NCBI GenBank assembly: GCA_031761405.1
Contig: JASEVX010000013.1
Coordinates: forward strand, 39,880,601 to 39,944,600
DNA: 64,000 nt
From: Serripes groenlandicus
Taxonomy: Eukaryota; Mollusca; Bivalvia; Cardiida; Cardiidae
Reading direction: 5' to 3'
Made by a program: the position numbers and the translations under genes. A model generated the notes under the pieces. That model was not told the origin of the DNA. It did no database searches and was given only the letters and a program-made list of their open reading frames with translations. Below are positions 1 through 10,364 of this stretch, one piece after another (position 1 is the stretch's first letter; each line of letters begins with the position of its first letter).

Positions 1-795
1 AAAACAGTTTAAAAGATATATTTTATTTGCATTTCTATAATACCATCAAAGATTTTGTATTCTTGCAGACAATGATTAATATTAAATATTTTTAGATTTT
101 TTATTAAGACACAGACATTTCGAAAACATTTGGATCACGTGTACTTGAAAATAATAATTATTTTCTCAAAATATTTTTTAAAACCAAACCTTAGCTTTGC
201 TTGCTTGTATATAGAATTTGCTCAGAGGTGTCGCCAGTTCCATTGTTTTAATGAGATTGACTGTGAAGTTTAATACCAGAAATTACCAGTGATTTTGGGC
301 TTGTGATATTATTACATGAATAACAATTACAAAGATTTATGGAATCTTATTAGTGGGAAGATAAAATATCAGATTTATAAAATTATCCATAGTTATCTTG
401 TTAAACATGTCACAGTATCATAATCGATAAGGCGGAGCAGATGTGCAGGCTGATCTGAACCTACACTGTCAAGAAATGCCAACTTTTTTTTGTACCTTTT
501 TGCACAGACGTACTGGCTCATATTTCTAAATCATACACCAAAGCTCTAGGTCAAAACACAGGCGTCTGAATTTGCATTTCAAATTTTTTTGGGAAAAAAA
601 ACCCACACAAAACTGTTACTATAAATAGTATTTTGGCCTGAGTTTATTAAGATTGCTTTGTAAATTATTTTTTTACATCTGATATGATAACAACACGATA
701 TAGACAGCAAACGAGACTGCAAACAAAAACACAACAAAGTAATAAAAACAAATAAATGAGGAAAACAAAAATAAACAGAAAAAACTTTTCTTTTA
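1..795. other. no gene seen; AT-rich repeat-flanking DNA
   Basis: No coding region is supported here. Positions about 425-550 (GCAGGCTGATCTGAACCTACAC, then GCACAGACGTACTGGCTCAT) match a segment at about 36065-36165, so this is a fragment of a dispersed repeat. The rest is unrecognised AT-rich DNA. Confidence 0.5.
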
Positions 796-1046
796 ATCAT
801 TTCCCACATATAGACATATTTTGACGCCTCTGCAGCAGACAACATATGCAAGATATAGGTGTAAAAAGGGAACTTGAAATGGGCAATTCTTCTATTTCTT
901 CTTTTGTCACAATGTTTTCAAAATTTGTCTTCTGTGGAGGCATCTGTATATGGGAAAGGGGTTGATGGAGACTTTCCACATTTTTGCCTAAATGTTTGCA
1001 AAGTTGTCTGCTGCAGATTTGACGTATGTGGGAAAGGGTTTAATTA
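796..1046 (-). mobile_element. TTAA MITE, rearranged copy
   Basis: The left terminus (CCCACATATAGAC...GCCTCTGCAGCAGAC) and the right terminus (GTCTGCTGCAGATTTGACGTATGTGGGAAAGGG) of the family are present. A third terminus (GGCATCTGTATATGGGAAAGGGG) lies inside at about 930-960, so two copies are overlapped or recombined. Confidence 0.7.
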
Positions 1047-1096
1047 AGTCAGAACAGAATGGCATGATGTCGTGAATTAGAGCAATTGCTTTTGTC

Positions 1097-1322
1097 CCTT
1101 TCCCTCATATAGACACTTTCTGATGTCTCCGCAGCAGACGATAATTGAAAATATTGTGGCAAATGGAGATATTGTTCATGATGAGCATTTTCTCCCTTTT
1201 GCCACAATGTTTTTAACTCAACTCAATAATTTAACTTGCATTTATAGAGATTTTCTCTATTTATACCTAAGTTTTTTTAAAGACCTCTGGTGTATATTTG
1301 TTGTATGTGGGAAAGGATTAAT
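1097..1322 (-). mobile_element. TTAA MITE, diverged full-length copy
   Basis: It runs from CCCTTTCCCTCATATAGAC to TTGTATGTGGGAAAGGATTAA, with the central hairpin half-degraded (TGTTCATGATGAGCA). Its internal half is nearly duplicated at 1741-1866. Confidence 0.8.
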
Positions 1323-1427
1323 TACTAATCAAATACAGCTTTTTTCTTTGCCTGTTATGTTCAGACAAATTTTGGTGTCAAATTGAAAATGTGGAAAAAA
1401 AGATCAATTGATTTATTGGAGTTAATT

Positions 1428-1690
1428 TCTATTCTCAACAATTTTTCAGTCATAACATGGCGTATAGTGCACCGACCCATGTGTTTCCCGTTTTCTCACA
1501 TCAGTACTCCAGACAACAGTTAGTTGACTGCTTACCCATATGGACTGTTAGCCCATTTGTGGAAGACGAGTGAAGCTTGCTGCATTGGCTTCTGTCAAAG
1601 ATCAGAAAGAATGTTGGCCAAGCTGGGGTTCAAACTCACAATCCCACTGATTGAAAGCCCAAATCGCTACCAACTGAGCTACCATAATAC
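1428..1690 (-). mobile_element. tRNA-derived SINE, family A
   Basis: Family A body in minus orientation: TTTTTCAGTCATAACATGG, then GTGTTTCCCGTTTTCTCACA, and a tRNA-like head at the right end (TACCAACTGAGCTACCATA, the complement of a box A GTAGCTCAGT). The (ATTG)n tail is decayed. Confidence 0.75.
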
Positions 1691-1740
1691 AATGATAATG
1701 AAGAGAAAATGGTCAGTTTCTTTGCAGAATCTTTTTCAAT

Positions 1741-2021
1741 TGCAAATAATGAGCATTTTCTCCCTTTTGCCACAATGTTTTAGACTCAACTCAATAATTT
1801 GACTTGCATTTATAGAGATTTCCTCTTTTTATGCTTAAGTATTTTCAAAGACCTGGTGAAAGGGTGGACCCTTGCAAAATCATCTTCGTCTAATACTATG
1901 TTGATGCTTTTCAGCAGATCACAAACACCAAACTTGCAGCAAATAACATTGGACACCCCTATATATTAATAAGTTGTCTGCTGCAGACGCATTCAAATGC
2001 ATCGGCATGTGAAAAGTTTAA
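1741..2021. mobile_element. TTAA MITE fragments adjoining the 3' end of the coiled-coil gene
   Basis: 1741-1866 repeats the right two thirds of the 1097-1322 copy. 1967-2021 is a right-terminal fragment (GTTGTCTGCTGCAGACGCAT ... GTGAAAAGTTTAA). Its TTAA at 2018-2021 ends 3 bp before the stop codon of the 2025-3143 gene. Confidence 0.65.
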
Positions 2022-2024
2022 TTA

Positions 2025-3143
2025 TTAAACATGGTAACCAAAACAACAACCAGGAGATTCGAGGCTGTTCTTGCAGCAAGCCCATTTGTACACGACTTTC
2101 TCAATTTTACCGTTGGTATCGAATCTCTCCTTGATTTCTCTCCCTTTGTGATGGAAGCGACACGCTTTATGATTGTTTTCTGACGGTTTAAACAGAACCT
2201 GACACCTCAAACACTGTGACACAGTCGTTGACCTTTGACCTCCTCCTTTTCTCACAGAATAAATATTTTTCCTTAACCTGTCTTTGACAATGTTACTTTC
2301 CTCATTTGGATTTGGATAAGAATGCATTTGATCACCTTCTGTGTATGTCCTTTCTCTCACGTGACCTCTCGTCGAAACTGAAGAGTCCATTGTTCCGGGT
2401 GAGGTCCACAAAGCCTCGCGTTCCTTCGTCGTTGCGGGTCTATTAGCCGGAGTCTCGACCATGTTGAGATGAAAAGCAGTTCCACTATGGTTCTCGTTAT
2501 ATCGCGCCGCAATGTTTTGTAGTTTTTGCAATTGTTTCAGGAGTGTGGTGTTCTCCTTTGTTAACCAATTCACTTTGTCCGTTTTTTTCGTCATATCACT
2601 TTCCAATTCCTCTTTCTCAAATTCGAGTCTCGACACCGTCTCCTTCAAGTGGACCAAACTCTGCTTCTGTTTGTTCTGTCTCTCCTCTATCTCTTGTTTA
2701 GTGGATTCGCTAAAGCCTGCTCTGACTTTCAGCTGTTTCATCTGGAACTTCAAATCCTCTAATAGTCTGATAATCACTCTCCCTTGGTCCATTTCTCGAC
2801 CATCTTCCTCCTCCTCCTCAAGAATCGTATTTTTCTGCAACGCATATCGAAGAGATCTAACAAGATCTTGTAGACCAGTCTGAGCTGTTAGAATCACTCG
2901 ATGCTGTCGATCTATCTCTACCAGCGACAGCTGAAGTCTCTCTTTCCACTGATTTCGCTCTTCCTGTATAGTTCGACTTATGATTGCTTCCAGCGGTTCT
3001 TTCTTACCTTTCAGTAGATTGTTATTTTGTGGGCGGATTGTCAGCAATCTCCCGACAGTGTGTTGGATGTCGTCGTCGATAATCTCCTGATGACCCTCCC
3101 CGTTCACCGTCAGTTCGCCTTCTTGTAGTACACGACTTGTCAT
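2025..3143 (-). CDS. coiled-coil protein with C-terminal Cys/His (probable zinc-binding) domain
   Basis: This is an uninterrupted 372-codon frame. The ATG at 3143 has A at -3, and the stop is TAA at 2025-2027. Residues ~52-112 and ~120-215 are charged, heptad-rich helix (coiled coil) containing an acidic run at 109-114. Residues ~220-300 look disordered. The C-terminus carries C311, C314, C328, H331, C356, C357, C366, C367 and H371, spaced CxxC-x13-CxxH-x24-CC-x8-CC-x3-H. A broadly similar CxxC...CxxH...CC...HV layout occurs at the end of REXO1-type proteins; no exonuclease domain is present here, and I do not name the protein. Composition is clearly coding and unlike the flanking repeats. 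No in-frame stop lies just upstream, so an upstream exon joined through a GGTGCAG acceptor-like site near 3175 is possible. Its partner and role are unknown. It could also be an intronless retrocopy. Confidence 0.82.
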   Translation of the reverse strand: MTSRVLQEGELTVNGEGHQEIIDDDIQHTVGRLLTIRPQNNNLLKGKKEPLEAIISRTIQEERNQWKERLQLSLVEIDRQHRVILTAQTGLQDLVRSLRYALQKNTILEEEEEDGREMDQGRVIIRLLEDLKFQMKQLKVRAGFSESTKQEIEERQNKQKQSLVHLKETVSRLEFEKEELESDMTKKTDKVNWLTKENTTLLKQLQKLQNIAARYNENHSGTAFHLNMVETPANRPATTKEREALWTSPGTMDSSVSTRGHVRERTYTEGDQMHSYPNPNEESNIVKDRLRKNIYSVRKGGGQRSTTVSQCLRCQVLFKPSENNHKACRFHHKGREIKERFDTNGKIEKVVYKWACCKNSLESPGCCFGYHV

Positions 3144-3604
3144 CGTCTCTTTTGTTAAATTAACTAACAGCTTACTGCACCAAGATTTTTAGCTTGAAAA
3201 ATCAGTGCTTGCTGCCAATAAGTCATTGTTTGTATTCTTACATAAATTTTGAGCAGTTCACCAAATATTTTGCCAGAAAAATCAGTGTTAACTTCCAAGT
3301 AAAGCCAAATTAACTAAGTTTTACCATTTAGGAAATCAAATTTTAGCACTATTAAAAGAAAACCTTAATTTACTACTTGTTACACCAAAACATGTCTGCT
3401 TTGTTAACAAAAAAAATACGATTGCTAGAAAAATCAGTCTTTGTTGTTGGGTAAGCAAATCTTGCTTCTGATTTTTGTTTTGCTAAATTTGTTGAGCGTC
3501 TGTTTCTCAAAGGCACTGCATCGTCATGGTTCTTTGATGTTTTCTGTTTCCTGAAAAATAAACGTAATAATAAGCATTATAATAGAAAATAATTAATTTC
3601 AACT
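3144..3604. other. upstream region of the coiled-coil gene
   Basis: This AT-rich stretch contains three copies of the motif GAAAAATCAGT, at about 3195, 3279 and 3430. The first two are ~85 bp apart and the third ~150 bp further on, suggesting a decayed local duplication. No core promoter element is convincing. Confidence 0.35.
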
Positions 3605-3616
3605 TACAATAGATCT

Positions 3617-3813
3617 CATCTGCAGCAGACGAATTTTGAAAAAAATATTGTGTCTAAAGGAGAAATTGCACACAATGAGAAATTCCTCCTTTATCACTAA
3701 TGTTTTCAACTCTATTTAATAATTTTACTTTCATGCATAGAGATTTTTCATATTTCTGTGTAGAGGTTTTCAAAGTAGTCTGCTGCAGATTTGATGTATG
3801 TGTGAAAGGGTTA
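3617..3813 (-). mobile_element. TTAA MITE, left end lost
   Basis: It starts at CTGCAGCAGACG, keeps a degraded hairpin (AAATTGCACACAATGAGAAATT) and ends GATGTATGTGTGAAAGGGTTAA. The outermost left terminus is missing. Confidence 0.75.
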
Positions 3814-3928
3814 AGATTTATCATATTGAAAGCGCAAATTTAAACTCATAAATTCATAATTATACAGTCTAACTTGTCTTAGGCAACCACCGAGGGGAGA
3901 GTCAAAAGGTGACTGCTGCTTAATACAG

Positions 3929-4158
3929 TTAACCCTTTCCCTCATATAAACGCTTTCTAACGCCTCTGCAGCAGGCGGCGTTTGGAAAACATAGTGACAA
4001 AAGAAGAAATTGCACAAAACGTGCAATTTCTCCTTTTGCCACAATGTTTTCCACTTTTTGTAAAAGGTTATCCATTCAATTATAGAGGTTTTCTATTTTT
4101 TGAGGGAATATGTTTAAAGTCGTCTGCTGCAGAATTGTCGTATGAGGGAAAGGGTTAA
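3929..4158 (-). mobile_element. TTAA MITE, intact copy
   Basis: TTAA stands at both ends (3929-3932 and 4155-4158), with termini CCCTTTCCCTCATA and TATGAGGGAAAGGG. The central hairpin has the GCAC/GTGC loop-closing variant. The CTGCAGCAG subterminal pair is present. Confidence 0.9.
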
Positions 4159-4218
4159 GTCAAATTAAGAAAACAATTGTTCTTTTGGTTATAGCAGCTT
4201 AATAATACAAGTTGCTGC

Positions 4219-4448
4219 TTAAACCCTTTCCCACATACAACAAATCTGCAGCAGATGTCTTTGGGGAAACATGTGGACACAAATATAGAAAATCCCTATA
4301 TAGGGGTATATTTACTGAACAAAATTGTTAAGATTGTGGCAAAAGGAGAAATTGCTCGTTTTGAGCAATTTCTTCTTTTGTCACAATGTTTTCAAAAGTC
4401 GTCTGCTGTAGAGGCGTCAGAAAGCCTCTATATGTGGGAAAGGGTTAA
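4219..4448 (+). mobile_element. TTAA MITE, intact copy
   Basis: TTAA at both ends; termini CCCTTTCCCACATACAACAA and TATGTGGGAAAGGG. The hairpin is of the GCTC/GAGC type. One extra A follows the left TTAA. Confidence 0.88.
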
Positions 4449-4516
4449 ATAACAGAGTTGGCCAACACGTACACATTTGGCTATAATATCAAGCATGATT
4501 CCAAAAATCAATTGCA

Positions 4517-4576
4517 AACATTGTAGACCGTGATCAGCTTGCCTTTTCTTGCAGTCTAATCATGGTCTACAATGTT
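4517..4576. repeat. 60 bp inverted repeat (hairpin)
   Basis: AACATTGTAGACCGTGAT pairs with ATCATGGTCTACAATGTT, an 18 bp stem with one mismatch, across a ~24 bp loop. No element boundaries are recognised. Confidence 0.7.
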
Positions 4577-4706
4577 CTCTTATCAGCTATCATTGAACAA
4601 TAATGATGACTTCTCCATACACTTGTAAGAACTGGTCAAATGTCAGGGACGCTGATTACTATTGTACAAATACAGTGGGATAAGGGTTAACATCATCATA
4701 TCCCAA

Positions 4707-4935
4707 GTAAACCCTTTCCCACATACAACAAATCTGCAGCAGACAAACTTTAAAAAAAAAAAGCAATGCAAAACATGGAAAATCTCTAAAAACAAAAAAG
4801 TGCAATGACTGAAAAAAAAAAAATTGAAAATTGGCAAAAGGTGAAATTGCTCTTTTTGAGAAATTTCTCATTTAGTCACAATGTTTCCTCTGCTGCAGAT
4901 GGGTCAGAATGTGTCTACCAGTGGGAAAGGGTTAA
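4707..4935 (+). mobile_element. TTAA MITE, diverged copy with A-rich interior
   Basis: Left flank is GTAA and right flank TTAA. Termini are CCCTTTCCCACATACAACAA and CAGTGGGAAAGGG. The interior carries A-tract expansions. Just downstream, 4929-5020 holds a short direct duplication (GGGTTAACATACTCA). Confidence 0.75.
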
Positions 4936-5432
4936 CATACTCAGGTAGACAGGTCTTAGTGGGGATTAAAGGGTTAACATACTCAAGTAGACAGTTCTTA
5001 CTCAAGTCGACTCGAGTATGTGTTAAATACCGAAGGATTAAGTGTTTAATGCTTGATTATCCGGTTCCAATTTTCATCAACCAAATCTTTCGACATGTTG
5101 CCATACTGAATGTGTACTAATGTTCGGATAAATTACCGTATATTATCTTTGGGTAGGGTGACATCGGGCTTACCCGAGAAGGTTGTCCCTTGTTCAAACA
5201 TGTCTCTCAAATCAACTTGGGTCGAAGTGTCTTGACTAATGCAGAATGTGGTCATACTGGATAGTGGCTTGTTTTGGAGTTACCTGCCCCTACCGTTACA
5301 CAAATTATGAATGGTAGCAGCCATTGTACATTTCGTTGCAAGCAAAAGTCTATATAATAGAGACAACCTTTTTGGATGACCAACCAATTTTACCTATCAA
5401 ACTCAGAAAGTATTTTGCTTCATTCTTCATGT

Positions 5433-5684
5433 TAGCTCTTCCATGAGAAAACCAACATTATGAACTCTGCGTAATGTATCGACCCAGATCAGCCTGCGCA
5501 GTCCATGCATGCTAATCTGGGCCAACACATTCCGTCTTAGGGGGATAGAGGTATAGAGTAACGATTCCTGTAACAGAAAATCCACAGAAGGTGAATGATG
5601 TCTGTCCGGGTTAGATTGTGCGGCATGCTTAGGCTGATCCGGGTCAATACTTTACACAATGTTGGTTTTCTAGTGGAACAGCTC
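5433..5684. mobile_element. small hairpin transposon (unclassified TIR element)
   Basis: Long inverted ends: AGCTCTTCCATGAGAAAACC at left and, read on the opposite strand from the right, AGCTGTTCCACTAGAAAACC. Both continue through CAACATT and, after a short divergent stretch, through GACCCAGATCAGCCT or GACCCGGATCAGCCT. No clear target duplication is seen. Confidence 0.65.
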
Positions 5685-5817
5685 AAATATTGATTCCAAA
5701 TATCAAGTTGTATTGGTCTGCTGTAGAGTTTACGAAATATCAATTGTATATTTACTCAATTACTATATAACAGGAGATGACCAATCGAGTCACAATTGTT
5801 GGTTCATGCCAGATTTA

Positions 5818-5977
5818 CTTTCCCTCATACAACAATAACCTATGACTAAAAGTTGAAAATATTGTGGCAAAAGGAGAAATTGCTTGTTTTGAGCAATTTC
5901 TTCTTTTGTCACTATGTTTTCAAAACGCCGTCTGCTGCAGAGGCGTCAAAAAGCGTCTATATGAGGGAAAGGGTTAA
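5818..5977 (+). mobile_element. TTAA MITE, internally deleted
   Basis: The left terminus TTTCCCTCATACAACAATAACC jumps directly to the interior, losing the CTGCAGCAGACG block and ~60 bp. The hairpin and right end through GGGTTAA are intact. Confidence 0.8.
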
Positions 5978-6258
5978 CTATATGTACCAGTGTTTCAGAA
6001 CAAGGGAATTAAATCACTATATATTAAGGTATAAAATAACAATATTTATTGCCCTTGGATCAGGGCTCTGTAAATATCACAGGCATATTAGACAATGTAG
6101 ATTGTATGAAGAAAAATGATTTCCTTTGATCTACTCACTGATATATGGTATTTGACACGTCAGGGTAGGTCTCGATACAGATTTCTACATTATTTTATTT
6201 TTTTCTTGCATTTTCGGTATTCATTCAACATGAACACATTATAATGAGTGATTATATC

Positions 6259-6528
6259 TGACTGCCTATATTGATTGATTGATTGATTGGTTGGGGTTTA
6301 GCGCCATTTTTAACAATTTCTCAGTCATATCACGGCGGCCAGTTCACCTGCTCATGTGTTTCCTGGTTTTCTCACAACAGTACTCCACACATCAATCTTC
6401 CCAAGCAACTGGCTGTTTTTCAACATAGACTTAGTCTATTGGTGGAAGACGAATTACGAATGACGCATGTCAATGACTTTTGTCAAACATCGGAAAGAAA
6501 GTTGGCCGAGCCGGGATTGACTGCATAT
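6259..6528 (-). mobile_element. SINE family A, truncated at the tRNA head, with target duplication
   Basis: An (ATTG)n tail, then GGGGTTTAGCGCC, runs through the family A body to GTTGGCCGAGCCGGGA, where it stops inside the tRNA-like head. It is flanked by TGACTGCCTAT (6259-6269) and TGACTGCATAT (6518-6528), an 11 bp duplication with one mismatch. This is what incomplete reverse transcription would leave. Confidence 0.85.
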
Positions 6529-6654
6529 GTAACAACATATCTAAATCCCTCAAACACTGATATGCACAGATCAATGAGAAACCTGATCAGCAGTGTTGAG
6601 ATACATGTATTTGGGACTTTACAGATTACTTTTGACACCTGTACAGTAAACGCA

Positions 6655-6793
6655 CTCAGGATTGTTGGGTTAGCATTACGACTGACAGGCTGGTGTCAGG
6701 TCTAAATGGACCAGTAGTGGTATACCTAGGAAATGCCGTGATATAACTAAAAAAAAATTGAAAGCTGCGTAAAACTCCAAACAATCAATCAAT
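6655..6793 (+). mobile_element. SINE family B, 3' fragment
   Basis: GGGTTAGCATTACGACTGAC, then TAAATGGACCAGTAGTGGTA, and the tail GTAAAACTCCAAACAATCAA match the 3' half of the family B elements at 35129 and 41298. Confidence 0.75.
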
Positions 6794-7028
6794 TTGTACA
6801 GTAAACATTCTTTAAAATGTAAAAGTGTCTTCTGCAATAGTTAGTTTAAACTTATTTATTTTACATCTATTGCGAAACAAGCTTTAAGCTTATATTAATG
6901 ACACATCGATGTCTTCTTCATGAGATTCAGCCAGTACTCGCATCGTTTGTGTGGATATTTTTTTAACGGCAGAACCTTCTCATCACAGGATTCAAACCAG
7001 GGACCTTTGGTACGAGAGGCTGACACTC

Positions 7029-7818
7029 TACCACTGCACCACTGTCTACCACTGTCTACCAGTGCACCACTGTCTACCACTGCATCACTGTCTACCACTG
7101 TCTACCACTGCCTACCACTGCACCACTGTCTACCACTGCACCACTGTCTACCACTGCACCACTGTCTACCACTGCACCACTGTCTACCACTGCACCACTG
7201 TCTACCACTGCACCACTGTCTTCCACTGCACCACTGTCTACCACTGCACCACTGTCTACCACTGCACCACTGTCTACCACTGCACCACTGTCTACCACTG
7301 TCTACCACTGCACCACTGTCTACCACTGTACCACTGTCTTCCACTGCACCACTGTCTACCACTGCACCACTGTCTACCACTGCACCACTGTCTACCACTG
7401 CACCACTGTCTTCCACTGCACCACTGTCTACCACTGCACCACTGTCTTCCACTGCACCACTGTCTTCCACTGCACCACTGTCTACCACTGCACCACTGTC
7501 TACCACTGCACCACTGTCTACCACTGCACCACTGTCTACCACTGCACCACTGTCTTCCACTGCACCACTGTCTACCACTGCACCACTGTCTACCACTGCA
7601 CCACTGTCTACCACTGCACCACTGTCTACCACTGTCTACCACTGCACCACTGTCTACCACTGTACCACTGTCTTCCACTGCACCACTGTCTACCACTGCA
7701 CCACTGTCTACCACTGCACCACTGTCTACCACTGTCTTCCACTGCACCACTGTCTACCACTGCACCACTGTCTTCCACTGCACCACTGTCTTCCACTGCA
7801 CCACTGTCTACCACTGCA
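7029..7818. repeat. 18 bp minisatellite, about 44 units
   Basis: Unit CTACCACTGCACCACTGT, with a recurrent A-to-T change (TCTTCC for TCTACC) and occasional 10 bp half-units (CTACCACTGT). Because 18 is a multiple of 3, several frames on both strands stay open and read as hexapeptide repeats. That is a by-product, not coding evidence. Confidence 0.95.
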
Positions 7819-7826
7819 GTTGCATT

Positions 7827-8029
7827 TTAACCCTTTCCCACCACTTTGACGCGTCTGAAATGGCCGACTTTTGGAAACATTGTTGCAAAAAGAGAAATTT
7901 CTAACAATGCCAAAATGTTTTCATCTTTTTTCAGTTGTTATACCTTCATTTATAGCGATTTTAGATATTTTTGCCTAGGTATTTATAAAGTCATCTGCTG
8001 CAGATTTCTTGTATGTGGGAAAGGGTTAA
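7827..8029 (-). mobile_element. TTAA MITE abutting the minisatellite
   Basis: TTAA at 7827-7830 and 8026-8029. The hairpin is disrupted (AATTTCTAACAATGCC). It starts 9 bp after the last 18 bp unit. A second partial right end follows at 8030-8095 (ACTGTATGTGGGAAAGCG). Confidence 0.8.
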
Positions 8030-8179
8030 CTTTTTTTCAGTAGTTGTATACACATTCATTTATAAAGAGATTTTTACTGTATGTGGGAAAGCGTAAATAT
8101 AATCATGAAAATACTGATAACTTTTGACATATATATTCTGTAAAAAATGAAAAAGGGTCTTCTGCAGCAGTTGCATCTA

Positions 8180-8561
8180 CCCGGGCTGTAGATTTTCTGA
8201 GGAAACTTAACAGAAAATACGAAAATACACGTAAAACCCCCGGAGTATTTGGACAACTTTCCAGGGATACTTTGGGATGATATGATACTTTCCATAGACA
8301 TCCCAGTACATTTAATGGACACCCCGGAAAAGTTCCATGGAAATCCTGGAAATTCCATGGACACCACAGAATGGTTCCATCATCATGACACCCCGGAACG
8401 GTACTGCGGACCTCATGGAATGGTTCCGTGGACACCCCGGAGTATTCGGACCAGTTCCAACGTTTCGACATATTAACATGAAATTCCTTGTTTTTTTGTC
8501 CATGGTTCCCCTGTATTTTCCGTGTTTTCTGTTAAGAGTCCCGTGAAAATCTACAGCCGGG
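8180..8561. mobile_element. CCCGG-ended TIR element, copy 1
   Basis: The left end CCCGGGCTGTAGATTTTC is inverted at the right end as GAAAATCTACAGCCGGG. A TTAACAGAAAATAC block is repeated in inverse orientation just inside each end. The interior is a run of CCATGGACACCCCGGA-like subrepeats. An inverted relative lies at 48310-48806. Confidence 0.75.
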
Positions 8562-8641
8562 AAAGTCGCATTATCAAGTAATTAAAAGGCCTATTTCATG
8601 TGTCATTACATTGAATAAGTGTTTTCTACATGCATCACTAA

Positions 8642-8986
8642 TAACCCTCTCCCACATACAAACAAATTTTCAACTGACAACTTTAACCCTTTTCCCACTT
8701 GCAGACACGTTCCGACGCATTTGCAGCAGACAACTTCTGAAAACATTGTTTTCAACTCTATTTAATCATTAAATTCTCATTTATGGAGATAATTCTGATT
8801 TTTTCCAACATGTTTTCAAAGTCGTCTGCTGCAGATTTGTTGTATATGGGAGTACGGGTTAAATGAAAAAGCAATTAATGAATAAAGCTGAAAACAGTAT
8901 GAGCAATTTCTACTTTTGCAGTAATGTTTTTTAGAAAGTTGTCAGATGCATAAGTGTCAGAAAGACTCTGTATGTGGGAATGGGTT
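8642..8986 (+). mobile_element. TTAA MITE (outer) interrupted by a second MITE
   Basis: The left part 8642-8682 (CCCTCTCCCACATACAAACA ... GACAACT) and right part 8863-8986 (AATGAATAAAGCTGAAAACA ... TATGTGGGAATGGG) are one copy split at a TTAA by the element at 8683-8862. Confidence 0.75.
8683..8862 (-). mobile_element. TTAA MITE nested inside another MITE
   Basis: TTAA at both ends. Left end CCCTTTTCCCACTTGCAGAC and right end TTGTTGTATATGGGAGTACGGG. Most of the central hairpin is deleted. Confidence 0.8.
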
Positions 8987-9285
8987 GAAGTTAAAAAACC
9001 AGTTGAGCACAACATGGTATGTAATAATATACTGTCATGCTCAATCAAAAGAAGTTAAAATGTACTTTTTCGGGGAATTACTAAGTACATGTATGACAAG
9101 TTGTATGGTATTAAATTAAGATATTTTTAATGTCGAAAATTTTAACACAGTCATTTATATGAAGTCACCAACCTGTTTTGCACAAAGGGACTTTAAGTTT
9201 GCACTTTGTCTGTCTACAAACTGGTTGATTGTTTGGTGTATTACGCCTCATTCAACAGTGTTTAGCTTGTCTTTTTTCAAAGAAA

Positions 9286-9522
9286 AAAGTCAGGGTATTG
9301 TGATACCATACCCTTTGGGTTGTTACAAAACTTTAACCTTACCTCATAACTCAAAAAAACATTCAACATTTTCAAATGAAACTTGGTACACATGTTCCTA
9401 GGAACAGTATGCATGTATATACCAAGTCACATAACTCTGGTTCTAAACTTATTCAGTAATGCCCCTTTTTCTACTTAGAAAAAAGCAGACGAGCGTTTGC
9501 ATTCGCTTGCCGATCTCTTGTT
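9286..9522 (+). mobile_element. HINE-like (Helentron-type) 3' fragment
   Basis: The segment ends CGCTTGCCGATCTCTTGTT, the TCTTGTT terminus shared with the HINE-like elements at 40884, 49319 and 53562. Upstream is AAACTTGGTACACATGTTCC-type core sequence. The 5' limit is uncertain. Confidence 0.5.
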
Positions 9523-9524
9523 AA

Positions 9525-10030
9525 GTTATATCACATTGTTTCTTGGTTAAGTTACCAGTACTACTGGTACATTTATCCTGACACCAGGAAATTGTAAAGC
9601 AGAGTAAAACACCAAACAATCATGGATCAATTATGATTGTTTTGTTGAGGTTTGTGTTTGACATTGTTTGCACTTATATCACAGCAACAGTTTACTTATC
9701 TACATGTATGACCGCTGACTGACTAACAAATACGGCTAGGAAATATGCCTTGCCCAAGGTTTGCAACTTTTATTGATTGTTTAATTCCGCTTTGAACAAT
9801 TTTTCAGTTATATCATAGTGGTTCCTTGGTAAGTTACCAGTACTACTGGTCCAATTATTGTGACACCAGCAACTCAGTTGTTATGCTAATCCCACAAACC
9901 TGAGTCTTTGGTATCACCCTGCCGCGGGGGGGACTCGTGACCACTTGCATCCAAGGCCGACTCTCCTCTTTGACTGCTGCATATAAGCACAAGTCCTCTA
10001 CACTTTAACCAAATAGGCCATGACGGACTT
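9525..10030 (-). mobile_element. SINE family B fragments and related tails
   Basis: TAAGTTACCAGTACTACTGG occurs at ~9535 and again at ~9830, each with family B flanks (TGACACCAG; AAACACCAAACAATC). The second copy runs from TTATTGATTG at ~9768 to a degraded tRNA-like head near 9950. Confidence 0.6.
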
Positions 10031-10074
10031 CTCATTGTTTTTGTAACTTAGTAACATCTTCAAACAATGTTATA

Positions 10075-10270
10075 ATGTTTGTGTTTAACACTGTTTTCAA
10101 CAGTATTTCAGTTATATCCTTGCAGCCGGTTTACATGTACCCTTATGTTACCTTGCACCAACAGAGTGCATAGGACTATTTCAGGCAACTGGCAGCCTTC
10201 CCTCATAAACTTTTCGGTCTATTGGTTTGAAGACAAATTGATTTGCACTCACTTTGGAGAGATCACAGTC
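10075..10270 (-). repeat. SINE-tail-like fragment
   Basis: GTGTTTAACACTGTTTTCAACAGTATTTCAGTTATATCC is the conserved SINE 3' region on the minus strand. Related tails occur at 9640, 11040, 13075, 13385 and 26900. The bodies are too decayed to assign. Confidence 0.5.
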
Positions 10271-10364
10271 TAATTGTTCAATCATTGAACATAAATAAAT
10301 GGGCCAGCGGTGTTTTGCCAACAATTTGGCTATCATGGCTTAGCCATACACCAAAGATGAAACT

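Noticed and set aside
3811..4044. Many 60-140 residue frames spelling FFCHYVF...AAEASESVYMRERVN and similar
   Set aside because: The same text recurs wherever a TTAA MITE copy occurs; it is the translated hairpin and right end of the element.
5001..5030. CTCAAGTCGACTCGAG palindrome as a regulatory site
   Set aside because: It lies in a small local duplication with no gene nearby, and no factor can be assigned.
6920..7904. Long frames encoding repeated PLSTTA / HCLPLH text, and minus-strand VDSGAV repeats
   Set aside because: All are produced by the 18 bp minisatellite, whose period is a multiple of three; several frames on both strands are open at once and codon use is purely repeat-driven.
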